From the NCBI GenBank assembly GCA_015233565.1, contig JADFXM010000012.1:1-64000 (forward strand): a stretch of DNA of 64,000 nt. The letters are read 5' to 3'. The position numbers and the translations under genes are program-made. Positions 1 to 8,530 of this stretch are shown here, in pieces (position 1 is the first letter of the stretch; each line of letters starts with the position of its first letter). The notes below the pieces were generated by a model. It was not told where the DNA came from. It saw nothing but the letters and a program-made list of their open reading frames with translations, and did not search any database. The stretch is from Candidatus Rifleibacteriota bacterium (lineage in GTDB: Bacteria; Muiribacteriota; Ozemobacteria; Ozemobacterales; Ozemobacteraceae).

Positions 1-117
1 TTTTTCCAGAAGCATTTTCTATTCGCTTCGAACCTGACCGAACCTGGCTCTTGATGAGAAATATGGTTCCAGTGGGAATTTTTGCAATCAGCCAGAAAGA
101 TAATTCTGAAAATGTCG

Positions 118-250
118 AGACTTTCATGAAAATTAAGGAGCCCTTACTGGATGGTTGAAGCTTTCATTTCCGTCAGACCCAACTCCAATTTCCTCAGACC
201 TGAAGCACGAATTAGGTCGGATGAGCGAACTAATTGAAATTGGTATAATA
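118..250 (+). repeat. R1 miniature repeat, copy A (5'-truncated)
   Basis: The 3' part of a roughly 220-bp intergenic repeat. It matches the copies at 20123-20340, 30224-30445 and (inverted) 55219-55435. It shares the block reading AAGGAGCCC-TTACTGGATGG and ends in ATTGGTATAAT, the right terminal inverted repeat of the fuller copies. The left half is not recognisable here. It lies just upstream of a broken gene. No transposase is present, so a non-autonomous (MITE-like) element is the best reading. Confidence 0.7.
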
Positions 251-314
251 TGCAAAACTCCTCATTTTGTATTCTCATTCTGAACCGAATTCTTTGCCTT
301 AATAAGGAGTATTT

Positions 315-909
315 ATGACAAATTTGAAAGAAACATCGCTTCCCAAAGTTGATTGGGAAGAATGGTACCGATATCCATGGCATCGAAATGGAACAGCGGC
401 AGACGAAAAGAATCAGGCCAGTTTTTTGAACGAAAAGTCTGAAACATTTGCCCAAAAAGCACATAATCCTGTGCACCCTCGCGACGTTGAAGATCTTCTG
501 ACCGCTTTACCTGGGATCCAAATGAGCGCGTCCTTGACGTTCAGACTGTCGGAAAACCCCTAAAATTGGATAATTCCATGTACCAACCCGTTTTTTCGCT
601 CCGCTTTCGCGCATCAAACCAACGTCGTTTTGTACCGAATTCAATGTACCGGACTTTTCCGACAGCCTTGTTGGCACCAGACTTGGAGCATTCGCAAATT
701 TACTAATTATCAAGCGCCCATTTTATTGGTTTTTCGAAGACCTTCAGGAAGGTGTACAAGTTTTTGCCAATCGTCTGAAAATTGAAAATGATCAGCCTCG
801 TCTGGCGATTCTTCGTTCTCATTTACAGGAACGCTTGGTCAGAGGGCAACAAATTTTCAAGCTGGTTTATCCGGTCTCCCAAGCATTCTTTTGGTGGGAA
901 AACGAATAG
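315..909 (+). pseudogene. Broken hypothetical gene, interrupted by an R2 element
   Basis: The first part reads from ATG 315 to about 513 (MTNLKETSLPKVDWEEW...). The last part is an open 83-codon frame at 661-909 ending FFWWENE-stop. Two lesions separate them. A one-base loss in the G-run at 513-516 shifts the frame. A 129-bp R2 insertion (537-665) is flanked by CCTTG at 532-536 and 666-670. Removing the element plus one CCTTG joins DPNERV directly to LVGTRLG in one frame. Allowing also for the lost base, this restores a protein of about 152 residues. I do not recognise the family. An SD-like AAGGAG precedes the start. Confidence 0.75.
537..665 (+). repeat. R2 miniature inverted-repeat element, copy a, with 5-bp target duplication
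   Basis: The ends are CTGTCGGAAAA and TTTTCCGACAG, a perfect 11-bp inverted repeat with a few extra bases (ACGTTCAGA) on the left. The flanking CCTTG at 532-536 and 666-670 is a probable target-site duplication. The inner sequence is shared with 8404-8524, 53601-53720, 58082-58202 and the three tandem units at 18210-18605. It interrupts the gene at 315-909. Confidence 0.8.
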
Positions 910-1055
910 CTCGAAAAGAAATAATTGATAAGATAATGCACTTTGATAGTGATTGTGCTATGATAAATCGTCGGAATTGGTTGTGATAACGATGAATATA
1001 CGTTTTTTTCAATAAAATTTTGCTACATTAGCAGCTTTTAGGAATAAATGTACAG

Positions 1056-1241
1056 ATGGAAAAAATAATAAAAAACACAACTCACGAAAAACAGGCACTT
1101 GAGGATCGGCTTTTCTGGAGAAATCAGACTCCCGATGAGAGGCTTGACATGGTCGAAAAGCTGCGTTTGGAGGCAGGAAAATTTTTGTATGAATATCCAG
1201 CAAGATTTCAAAGAGTTATTAGCGTTACTAGAAGAACATAG
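1056..1241 (+). CDS. Small protein upstream of nucleotidyltransferase (putative antitoxin-like partner)
   Basis: This 61-residue charged helical protein contains RNQTPDERLDMVEKLR and ends YPARFQRVISVTRRT. That pattern (ERL..VE.LR, then RLQRV) recurs in small proteins encoded just before stand-alone nucleotidyltransferases. Its last 53 bp overlap the next gene in another frame, which suggests translational coupling. Function is inferred only from context: it may be the cognate partner of the nucleotidyltransferase in a toxin-antitoxin-like pair. The SD is weak. Confidence 0.6.
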   Translation: MEKIIKNTTHEKQALEDRLFWRNQTPDERLDMVEKLRLEAGKFLYEYPARFQRVISVTRRT

Positions 1242-1629
1242 CGTCGACTATATGATTGTAGGGGGATATGCCGTTGCTTTTCACGGCTTTCCAAGATTCA
1301 CCAAGGATATCGACATTTTTTTTGATCCCTCCGAAAACAATGTAAAAAAAATCATTCAAGCGCTGGAAAAATTTGGATTCTCAAGAGAAAACCTTGAGGA
1401 AAAAGTCTTTATCAGCGAAGGGAACATTGTTACTTTTGGGGTAGCTCCGATCAGAGTTGATTTAATAAATCAAATAGATGGTGTTCTGTTTGCAGAAGCA
1501 AAACCCGGAAGAGTTCGTGGAAAATATGGTGACCTTGAGGTTTACTTTATTGGAAAAGACGATCTTTTGAAGAACAAGAAAGCAACCAAGAGAGCAAAAG
1601 ATAAAGCAGATGTCGAGGAATTGCTTTAG
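1189..1629 (+). CDS. Nucleotidyltransferase-fold protein (DUF6036 / AbiEii-like)
   Basis: This 146-residue protein belongs to the minimal nucleotidyltransferase superfamily. The hallmark is VDYMIVGGYAVAFHG followed by RFTKDIDIFF: the GG turn and the D-x-D metal-binding pair, near residues 20-46. A third acidic strand may be IRVDLIN. An internal ATG at 1189 was chosen over an ATG at 1099 because GGAGG lies at 1170-1174 and the conserved fold begins right after it. The C terminus (KKATKRAKDKADVEELL) is the usual conserved ending of this family. Paired with the overlapping small gene it resembles a nucleotidyltransferase toxin-antitoxin or HEPN/MNT-type module. Activity and substrate cannot be read from sequence. 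Confidence 0.75.
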   Translation: MNIQQDFKELLALLEEHSVDYMIVGGYAVAFHGFPRFTKDIDIFFDPSENNVKKIIQALEKFGFSRENLEEKVFISEGNIVTFGVAPIRVDLINQIDGVLFAEAKPGRVRGKYGDLEVYFIGKDDLLKNKKATKRAKDKADVEELL

Positions 1630-1856
1630 TATTTGCAAAACAAAAGCTTCCCTTATGAGGGCTAGCCGCGACTGTAACAAGAAAACTTTTTCTCTATGAC
1701 TTTAGAAATGCTCTGGACCGCGAGAATCTATTTTTGGCAGCAAAATTGTTCTATCCTTGTCCGTTAGCCATGACTGATTTTTATGGTCAAAAATTCTGGC
1801 AACAACCCGATCTTTGTAAAGATAGAGCGAAGTGGTCCACAGGCCATCATGCGATA

Positions 1857-2102
1857 CTATATCGGAAAACTAGCTGTCCATACGGCTTTTCCCATCAAGT
1901 CGCAATTGTTAATTACCTGAACGCGGCCAAGGAATAGATTCATTGGGTCATATGCTGCAGGATTATTTGGGCTTAAATGGAGATGTCCTGAAACCCACAT
2001 GAAAACCTGAGGATTTTTTGCAATAATATCGGTGACAATACCCAAATTGGAAAAAGCAGAAAGTACTATCCTTTTTAAAGGCCATTTTTTCCTGAAAATC
2101 AT
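1857..2102 (-). pseudogene. Metallophosphoesterase C-terminal remnant
   Basis: The minus-strand translation contains VFMWVSGHLHLSP, then NLFLGRVQVINNCDLMGK. This matches the last metal-binding block (GHxH) and C terminus of calcineurin-like phosphoesterases. The N-terminal metal motifs (D-x-H, GD, GNH) are absent, and upstream sequence runs into the end of bioA. It is most likely a decayed 3' fragment. The stretch from 1630 to 1856 holds no gene I can support. Confidence 0.45.
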
Positions 2103-2226
2103 GATCTTTTGCGCTGGGATAAATTCAATGTGACTTTCCGAAGTTCGCCCTCCTTGGCTCCTTTCAGAGAATGGCACTCCTGGTAAAAAACCTGGACGAA
2201 AAAGCCTGAAATGGGTAGTGATAAAA

Positions 2227-3564
2227 TCAAGTTTCAAGTTTCATAACAGCATGAGTTCGGGCCAGAATGTCGCTCAATTCATTTTCATTTGTACAAACAG
2301 GGAGGAACAGATAAATGACATTTCCAATGGCTCTTAGAATTATTCCATTCGACAGCCCGGTTGAGTATATTTTCCTCATATACTCACTTCCATTTGGAAT
2401 TGGGATTCCGGATGTCTTGTTTTGTACAAGTTCAATCGCCAATACAGTTCCGATCGTGCGAACATCCCCGACAAATTCGTAGCCAGCAAATACCTCAATC
2501 TCGGAATTCAGGCGGGCCGCAATTTTTTTAACGTTTTCCAAAGACTTCTCTTCTTCAAATATTTTAAGGTTGGCAATTGCCGCGGCGCATCCGATTGGGT
2601 TTCCTGTAAATGTGTGCCCATGGTAGAAAGTTTTGCCGCTTCCGACAGGGCCTAAAAATGCTTCAAAAACTTCCCTGGTGGTCATGGTCACGGCAAGTGG
2701 AAGAATTCCTCCGGTTAACCCTTTAGACAAGCACAAAAAATCAGGAGACACGCCACAAAGTTGGCAGGCAAACATTTCCCCGACCCTTCCAAATGCTACC
2801 GCCACTTCGTCCAGAATCAAGTGGACATTGTATTCTTTCGCCAGCCTTGCCGTTTTAGAAACGTAATCCGCCGGATAAATCAGCATGCCGCCAGCGCCCA
2901 TGAGAATCGGCTCAATAATTATACCGGCTACAGTTTCAGAATGCTCACACAACAGCTTTTCCAATTCATTAAAACAGTCCATTGAGCAATTCGAGGGAGT
3001 TTTGCTTTCCGGGCATCGATAGCAATAAGGGCTTGGAGCTTTCAATGAATGAAACATGAGCGGGAAAAAAGGTTGTACGAACAAATCAACACCGCTGACG
3101 CTCATGCATCCGACCGTGTCGCCATGATATCCCCTGTCAAGCGATATGAAACGATTTTTCTGAGATTGTCCAGTATTTTTCCAGTATTGTACAGACATTT
3201 TCAATGCTGTTTCCACTGCAGTTGAACCATTGTCCGAATAAAAGAGTCTTTCAAGTGGCTTCGGGGTCAAAGCGGCAAGTCGTGATGAAAGCTCAATTAC
3301 CGGTTCATGCGTGAATCCGGCGAACATAATATGATCGAGTCTGGAAATCTGCTGTTGAACGGCTTCCACGATTCTGGGATGGCAATGCCCATGAATGTTG
3401 CACCACCAGCTGGAAATTGTATCATAGTAAAAGTTTCCATCGACCGAAAACAGTTTAATACCCTGAGCTTTTTCAATAAGCAAAGGGGGATTGCTTATAA
3501 GGGCCTCCATCTGGGTATAGGGATGCCAGTTATACTGCAAATCTTCTTTAAGCATGCCATTCAT
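2227..3564 (-). CDS. bioA: Adenosylmethionine-8-amino-7-oxononanoate aminotransferase
   Basis: BioA is a PLP-dependent class III aminotransferase. It transfers the amino group of S-adenosylmethionine to 7-keto-8-aminopelargonate, giving 7,8-diaminopelargonate in the cytosol. The 445-residue length is normal. Visible signatures are the N-terminal WHPYTQM, SSWWCNIHGH near 51-60, the PLP-phosphate region DNGSTAVETALK (111-122), LDEVAVAFGR (251-260) and the Schiff-base lysine K281 in LSKGLTGG. It is the last gene of the biotin operon. Its ATG overlaps the bioD stop by four bases (ATGA), so translation is probably coupled. Identity is secure. Confidence 0.97.
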   Translation of the reverse strand: MNGMLKEDLQYNWHPYTQMEALISNPPLLIEKAQGIKLFSVDGNFYYDTISSWWCNIHGHCHPRIVEAVQQQISRLDHIMFAGFTHEPVIELSSRLAALTPKPLERLFYSDNGSTAVETALKMSVQYWKNTGQSQKNRFISLDRGYHGDTVGCMSVSGVDLFVQPFFPLMFHSLKAPSPYCYRCPESKTPSNCSMDCFNELEKLLCEHSETVAGIIIEPILMGAGGMLIYPADYVSKTARLAKEYNVHLILDEVAVAFGRVGEMFACQLCGVSPDFLCLSKGLTGGILPLAVTMTTREVFEAFLGPVGSGKTFYHGHTFTGNPIGCAAAIANLKIFEEEKSLENVKKIAARLNSEIEVFAGYEFVGDVRTIGTVLAIELVQNKTSGIPIPNGSEYMRKIYSTGLSNGIILRAIGNVIYLFLPVCTNENELSDILARTHAVMKLET

Positions 3565-4319
3565 TTTTTTTGCCTCACTTGCCTCAAAAGATTTTCGCCG
3601 ATTGATTGAAATTGACTGGACAAATCTTCATACGTTCCAATTTCCTTAATCTGACCCAAAACTGGTACTTTAGTGATTTTTGAAATAATATTTATGTTGT
3701 CACGCAATATTACACCCTCATCCCTACTCGCCCCATCACTCTTCATCGCCGTAGGCGAGGAAGTCCTTTCTCCAACCTCGGGCGCGTGAGAGGGGAAATT
3801 GTTATAAATAAGCCCGGCTATTTCCATGCCGCGTGATCGCAAAGCTTCTATTGTCAGAAGAGTGTGGTTGATGCATCCGAGTTTGTTCTGCACAACAATG
3901 ACAGATGGAATAGCGAGCTTTTGAACAATATCTATCAATAAAACATTTTCTGTTACTGGTACAAGGACGCCACCAGAACCTTCTACTATAACAAAATCAT
4001 ACATTTCCTTCAAAGTTAAATAAGATTGCTCTATCACTGAAATATCAATCGAAATATTTTCGAGGAATGCGGCAAGATGAGGAGAAGCTGGGAATTTAAG
4101 TTTGTAGGGACACCTCAGACTTGCAAGTTTTTCAGCAGAAATCGGCTTCTCGTTAAATTCCAAACCATGTTCCGCCAGATCATCGTCACGTTCGCATCCC
4201 GTCTGAATCCATTTTTGTGAAACAACATCGATTCCGCAGTTGCGCATGAATTTAGCAAGCGTTCTACAGACGATGGTTTTGCCTGCACCGGTATCGATTC
4301 CTGTTACAAATATACTCAT
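3561..4319 (-). CDS. bioD: Dethiobiotin synthetase
   Basis: BioD closes the ureido ring of dethiobiotin from diaminopelargonate, CO2 and ATP. The P-loop variant GIDTGAGKT lies at residues 7-15. EGSGGVLVP near residue 115 is the typical BioD motif, and VVQNKLGCINHTLLTIEALR fits the family. The 252 residues are slightly longer than usual because of an insertion of about 25 residues after LIYNNFP. The inserted stretch (SHAPEVGERTSSPTAM...) is unlike BioD and looks like a short repeat captured in frame. The gene is separated from bioC by 398 bp containing an R3 repeat, and overlaps bioA by 4 bp. Confidence 0.95.
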   Translation of the reverse strand: MSIFVTGIDTGAGKTIVCRTLAKFMRNCGIDVVSQKWIQTGCERDDDLAEHGLEFNEKPISAEKLASLRCPYKLKFPASPHLAAFLENISIDISVIEQSYLTLKEMYDFVIVEGSGGVLVPVTENVLLIDIVQKLAIPSVIVVQNKLGCINHTLLTIEALRSRGMEIAGLIYNNFPSHAPEVGERTSSPTAMKSDGASRDEGVILRDNINIISKITKVPVLGQIKEIGTYEDLSSQFQSIGENLLRQVRQKK

Positions 4320-4376
4320 ATTTCTAAAGAAGCAAGTATATCAATATCCCTATTCACTAACAACGCAAATCTGAAG

Positions 4377-4520
4377 CAGCAACAAAGAGTGAATTCATAT
4401 TGACATTGGCACTAACCACACAATTCAAAAAATAAATCCGCGAAAAATTGTTTTTTCCAAATTTTCTGCACTTGCGTTGATATAGGTTTATAAATCAAGT
4501 ATTTTTACTCTTTTTCGCTG
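4377..4520 (+). repeat. R3 miniature element, copy 1, with 8-bp target duplication, between bioC and bioD
   Basis: A 144-bp element begins CAGCAACAAAGAGT and ends ACTCTTTTTCGCTG, so its ends are imperfect inverted repeats (12 of 14). ATCTGAAG occurs immediately on both sides, a probable 8-bp target-site duplication. Related copies are 10160-10303 (inverted) and 27871-28014. It occupies most of the 398-bp gap (4320-4717) inside the otherwise overlapping biotin operon. I see nothing else coding in the gap. Confidence 0.85.
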
Positions 4521-4717
4521 ATCTGAAGACTGTTGCATATATACTGAAAGACTGCCACCGAAACACATATGTAGAAAGAGCTTTGGAGTTTTTCAAACAA
4601 GTGTTCTTTATGCTTTCTTTTCTCTACACCTCTGTGCCCAATTTTAAGTAAGCAGAGTTGCTTCAGTGTCCAACATTACTGCGGGAAAAAGTTTTGCCTC
4701 TGTCATTTGTCTTTTCC

Positions 4718-5467
4718 CTAGCTTGCGATAAAATAGAACACCTGATATGAAGCTATAATTTCGCCATATTTTTCCTTGTAAATTTTATCGAGGCTTTCAA
4801 GAAGCTTTTTTGTCCAGGCAATTCTTTGAGCGCCTGTTTTTCTGTTTGTACCAGTTAATTTAATATTTTTGAGTAAATCAAATACTGACGAAAATTTTTG
4901 AAAAAAAATATTTTCGTGTACTATACATTTCTTAAAGTTAGTTTCCAGTATTGCTTTAATTTCGGTTTTTTTAAGAAATTTATCGCTCGAAAGAATTTCA
5001 GTCTTGCTGGTCAGTTCTGAAAGGCTTTCCCGAAGTTCCCGATAAGTTTGGGGCCCATAATATGAAAAAGCTATTTTTCCTGAAGGATTCAGCATTTTGT
5101 TTTGTTGCTCAATTACATCACGGAAATTTAAAAACCAATGAAATGCTGCATTAGATATTATCATATCATATTTTCCGCTTTTGAAACTCTCAGCTTCGTC
5201 AACGAAAAAAGTAATCTCATTTGATGTGATCCTGGATTTGGCTGAATCGACCATTTCTTTTGAATGATCAAAAGCAGTAATAAGCGCTCGTGGGAATCTC
5301 TCTGACAAAAGCCTTGTAAATAATCCCGTTCCGCATCCAGGTTCGAGAATAGATTCGGGGTCTTCAGATAAGAGAAGTGAAATAAGTTCACACGCAGAAG
5401 CTTTCTGAACACAAGCATTCAAGTCGTATGTGGAAGCGGCTCTTGAAAAACTCTTGTTGTCACTCAT
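4718..5467 (-). CDS. bioC: Malonyl-ACP O-methyltransferase
   Basis: BioC methylates the free carboxyl of malonyl-ACP with S-adenosylmethionine, so the fatty-acid machinery can extend it to pimeloyl-ACP methyl ester. The class I methyltransferase motif ILEPGCGTGLFTRLL (residues 40-54) binds SAM. DHSKEMVDSAK and DMIISNAAFHWF follow in the usual order. The length of 249 residues is normal. The position between bioH-like and bioD genes supports BioC over a generic methyltransferase. The ATG overlaps the preceding gene by 8 bp. Confidence 0.9.
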   Translation of the reverse strand: MSDNKSFSRAASTYDLNACVQKASACELISLLLSEDPESILEPGCGTGLFTRLLSERFPRALITAFDHSKEMVDSAKSRITSNEITFFVDEAESFKSGKYDMIISNAAFHWFLNFRDVIEQQNKMLNPSGKIAFSYYGPQTYRELRESLSELTSKTEILSSDKFLKKTEIKAILETNFKKCIVHENIFFQKFSSVFDLLKNIKLTGTNRKTGAQRIAWTKKLLESLDKIYKEKYGEIIASYQVFYFIAS

Positions 5468-6128
5468 TCAAAATTCCGTTCACAGTCTTGGAAAATTCAG
5501 GATTAAGAAAAACCGCATGAGATGAATTAATCAACACCTTTAGTGTCACCCACTGAGCTTTCAAAATAAAATTTTCCATTTCCTGAACAGGGGCGACAAC
5601 ATCCCTGAATCCATGAATCAAAAAAGAAGGGAAAGGACCCGGATTCTCATATTCGAGTTTCAATTTTCCGAGAAGTTCAAGTGAAGCTGACAATTGTGAG
5701 TTATCCATTTCTGCAAGATATTGCGAAAGTAGGTATTTATGGAATTCATTGTAGTCAGATTTTTGGGCTGGAAGAAAACATTGTCTGTAAAAGTTTTTTA
5801 AAAACCCATCACGGTCTGCCAAAAGCTTTCTGCGTGTTTCTTCTATCAATTCGTGAGGGTATTCGGGCCTCATTCCGCAAAGAACCAGATTTTTAACAAG
5901 GCCAGGATAGGACTTCGCAAACCTGGCCGAAATAAAACCGCCAAGCGACCATCCTAAGATAGTGGCCTTCCCGATTTTATTTTTAACAAAATAGGTTGCA
6001 AGACGCTCTTCAATTCCTTCTTCAAAAGGATCCGGCGGAAATATTAAATTGGCTTCGAGGTGAAGATTTTCAAAAATCCGGTAATCAGTAGCCCAACCTG
6101 GAAAAACAACAACATCAGGATAATTCAC
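5460..6128 (-). CDS. bioH: Pimeloyl-ACP methyl ester carboxylesterase, BioH-like
   Basis: This 222-residue alpha/beta hydrolase has a GTG start. The nucleophile elbow GWSLGG places Ser61. HGFRDVVAP gives Asp176 and NSSHAVFLN gives His204, completing the Ser-Asp-His triad. In the biotin operon the expected job is to hydrolyse the methyl ester of pimeloyl-ACP made by BioC. It is short for classical BioH, and BioG or other isofunctional esterases are possible, so the symbol rests on fold plus context. It overlaps bioF by 14 bp and bioC by 8 bp. Confidence 0.82.
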   Translation of the reverse strand: MNYPDVVVFPGWATDYRIFENLHLEANLIFPPDPFEEGIEERLATYFVKNKIGKATILGWSLGGFISARFAKSYPGLVKNLVLCGMRPEYPHELIEETRRKLLADRDGFLKNFYRQCFLPAQKSDYNEFHKYLLSQYLAEMDNSQLSASLELLGKLKLEYENPGPFPSFLIHGFRDVVAPVQEMENFILKAQWVTLKVLINSSHAVFLNPEFSKTVNGILNE

Positions 6129-7263
6129 GGAAAGCCCCGATCAAAGTTGAAATGGCTGTTTCAGAATGAGCCAGGCTCAATGAAATCCTGAGACGTGCAG
6201 AAGCTTCCGGTACTGTTGGGGGCCTCACCGGAACAACCTTCAAGCCTTTTTCTTTTAATTTGTCAGAATACATGACAGAATCTTTGGAACCGCCTATAAT
6301 AACAGGAATTATCTGGCTTTCCCCACAAATTTTCCAGCCGAACCCGGAAATTGTTTTACGAAGGTTGTTCGCTTTTTCAAGCAAACTTCGGCCAAGCCCG
6401 GGAGTCTCCTGACAAATTTCCAATGAAGCAATGTTCGCTGCGATTATTGATGGTGGTAAAGCAGTCGAAAAAATAAAACTTCGCGCAAAATTCACCAAAT
6501 AATCGATTACCAGACGCGAAGAAGCCAAATAGGCGCCAAACCCGCCAAGAGCTTTGCTGAAAGTTCCCATTACAAATTCCACCCTTTCATTAAGGCCTTC
6601 ACTGAAAACCAAACCTTCCCCGTGATTTCCAAAAACCCCTGTCGCATGAGCTTCATCAACCATCATCCAGCAATTGAACTGTTCTTTCAACTCCACAAGT
6701 GATTTAAGCGGAGCCAGGTCACCGTCCATGCTGAAAACTGATTCTGTCACAATCAAAGTCTGTTCAAACTTCGAACGTTCTTTTGCAAGCAGATCCTTCA
6801 GGTGATCAACATCATTGTGCCTAAAGCGAAATAATTTTGCGCCGGATAGTTCTATTCCGTCAAGTTGACTGGCGTGGCAGGCCCGATCAGCTAATATTGC
6901 ATCATGACGATTACAAATAGCAGGAATAATGCCAATATTGGCCTGATATCCGGAGTTAAAAATCAGGGCTTTCTCTTTCCCTTTAAAACAAGCTATTTTC
7001 TCTTCAAGCGCATGATGAATATCGAGATCACCACTCATCAGCCTAGACGCACCACTTCCGGCACCGTAGGTTTCGAGAGCTTTAACAACGCTTTTAAACA
7101 ATCTCTTATCGTTTGAAAAACCCAGATAATCGTTGGAAGAAAAATCGATAAGCTTCCTTCCATTCTGTTGAATAACTCCGGAATTCCTAAAAGTGCAAGG
7201 GGAAAGTGAACGGAGAGTTCCTTCTTCCAGACGCTTTTTCAGAAGTTTTTCGAATCGTTCCAT
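6115..7263 (-). CDS. bioF: 8-amino-7-oxononanoate synthase
   Basis: BioF is a PLP-dependent alpha-oxoamine synthase that condenses pimeloyl-ACP (or CoA) with alanine, releasing CO2. The 382-residue length is normal. Landmarks are DFSSNDYLG (40-48), GAGSGASRLMSG (68-79), the aspartate in VDEAHATGVFG (202-212) and the Schiff-base lysine K237 in GTFSKALGG. AONS rather than the related KBL or ALAS is assigned because it lies between bioB and bioH/bioC. It overlaps bioB by 25 bp. Confidence 0.95.
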   Translation of the reverse strand: MERFEKLLKKRLEEGTLRSLSPCTFRNSGVIQQNGRKLIDFSSNDYLGFSNDKRLFKSVVKALETYGAGSGASRLMSGDLDIHHALEEKIACFKGKEKALIFNSGYQANIGIIPAICNRHDAILADRACHASQLDGIELSGAKLFRFRHNDVDHLKDLLAKERSKFEQTLIVTESVFSMDGDLAPLKSLVELKEQFNCWMMVDEAHATGVFGNHGEGLVFSEGLNERVEFVMGTFSKALGGFGAYLASSRLVIDYLVNFARSFIFSTALPPSIIAANIASLEICQETPGLGRSLLEKANNLRKTISGFGWKICGESQIIPVIIGGSKDSVMYSDKLKEKGLKVVPVRPPTVPEASARLRISLSLAHSETAISTLIGAFRELS

Positions 7264-8192
7264 GCGTAGATAATTTCTTTTATCATTGCCTGATCTTCCG
7301 TAACAGACCTCCCACGGGTGGTCAGATACCCCCCCATCAGCATCCCATTAGCGCCAGCCAGAAATGCCATTCCTTGAAAATCCTTCAAAACAACTTCTCT
7401 GCCAGCCGCAATCTTAATGGTTTTATTCCCAAAAATCAGGCGGAAAATGGAAACAGTTTTCAGAACTTCAGAAACATGGATAGGAAATTCGTTAGCAAGT
7501 GGAGTGCCTGGGATTGGAACCAATACATTTATTGGAACGCAATCCACATTCAGATCTTTCAAAGTAAATGCCATCGAAATTCTGTCCTCGCGGCTCTCCC
7601 CCATTCCAATGATCCCGCCGCTGCAAACAGAAAGTCCAGCTTTGAAAGCAGCTTGAATTGTATGAATTCTGTCTTCAAAAGTGTGTGAAGTAACAATTTT
7701 AGTGAAGTACTTCTGGGAAGTTTCAAGGTTATGATGGTAACGGGTCAATCCTGCATCTTTCAGGGCAGTGAACTGCTCGAAATCCAGGCATCCAAGAGAT
7801 GCGCAAATTTCAATCCCGACTTCATTCTTAATCTCTTCGACAACCTCGATGATGCATGCAAGCTCTTCATTGGAAAGTTCTCTTCCGCTGGTGACTATTC
7901 CAAATCGTTTGCTTCCAACCTCGCTTGCTTTTCTTGCCGCTGCAACAATTTCACCTTTCCCTAACAATGGATATCGGGGAGCATCAGTAAGAAAATGAGC
8001 TGATTGGGCGCAAAACTTGCAGTCTTCTGTACATGATCCTGACTTGGCATTACAAATGGTACAAATATCCAAATAATTGGCTTTGTTTTCACGCCTGACA
8101 CGATCAGCCATCACAACAAGTTCAGCAAGCGGAAGTTCATACATCTCAAGATATTCTTTTGTAAGTTTTATAATAGATACGATTCCCTTCAT
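7239..8192 (-). CDS. bioB: Biotin synthase
   Basis: BioB is a radical-SAM enzyme that inserts sulfur into dethiobiotin. The CxxxCxxC motif sits in SGSCTEDCKFCAQS near residues 54-61. The family continues with YHHNLETS, SGGIIGMGE, VPINVLVPIPGTPL and the C-terminal AGREVVLKD, including the arginine that ligates the auxiliary [2Fe-2S] cluster. ATG 8192 is preferred over a TTG two codons upstream; an ATG at 8144 is also possible. It is the first gene of the operon. The promoter presumably lies in 8193-8530, which also carries an R2 repeat; I could not identify a BirA or BioR operator there. Confidence 0.95.
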   Translation of the reverse strand: MKGIVSIIKLTKEYLEMYELPLAELVVMADRVRRENKANYLDICTICNAKSGSCTEDCKFCAQSAHFLTDAPRYPLLGKGEIVAAARKASEVGSKRFGIVTSGRELSNEELACIIEVVEEIKNEVGIEICASLGCLDFEQFTALKDAGLTRYHHNLETSQKYFTKIVTSHTFEDRIHTIQAAFKAGLSVCSGGIIGMGESREDRISMAFTLKDLNVDCVPINVLVPIPGTPLANEFPIHVSEVLKTVSIFRLIFGNKTIKIAAGREVVLKDFQGMAFLAGANGMLMGGYLTTRGRSVTEDQAMIKEIIYAWNDSKNF

Positions 8193-8403
8193 ATTCAAAA
8201 TTCGTTTTACTGCGTAAAAGCCTTTTCAATGCCCAGACAAAGCTAATCATTTCCGCTCTGCCATTTGAATACCTCTGCGAAAGTCTTCCTCTTCAATAAC
8301 AATTATGATAACAGTCAAGCTATTCTTTGTAAAGTCTGGGTTTCACTTTTACATCAGTGAATCGATTTCTCACTACTACGAAACGACCATATCCCGTTAG
8401 AAG

Positions 8404-8524
8404 CTGTCGAAAAATCTCGGAACATTTTGTTCGGTACAAAACGGCTCGCATTCTGATGCGAGAATGCGAGGCGAAAATTTGGGCGGGTACATCAAAATAT
8501 GAAAATCAGGAAATTTTTCGACAG
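8404..8524 (-). repeat. R2 miniature inverted-repeat element, copy b
   Basis: A 121-bp copy in reverse orientation relative to the copy at 537-665. It is bounded by CTGTCGAAAAA and TTTTTCGACAG. An internal palindrome, CTCGCATTC-TGATGC-GAGAATGCGAG, could form a hairpin. It lies in the 338-bp gap between bioB and the divergent end of the clostripain gene and explains most of that gap. Confidence 0.8.
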
Positions 8525-8530
8525 CCCCTC

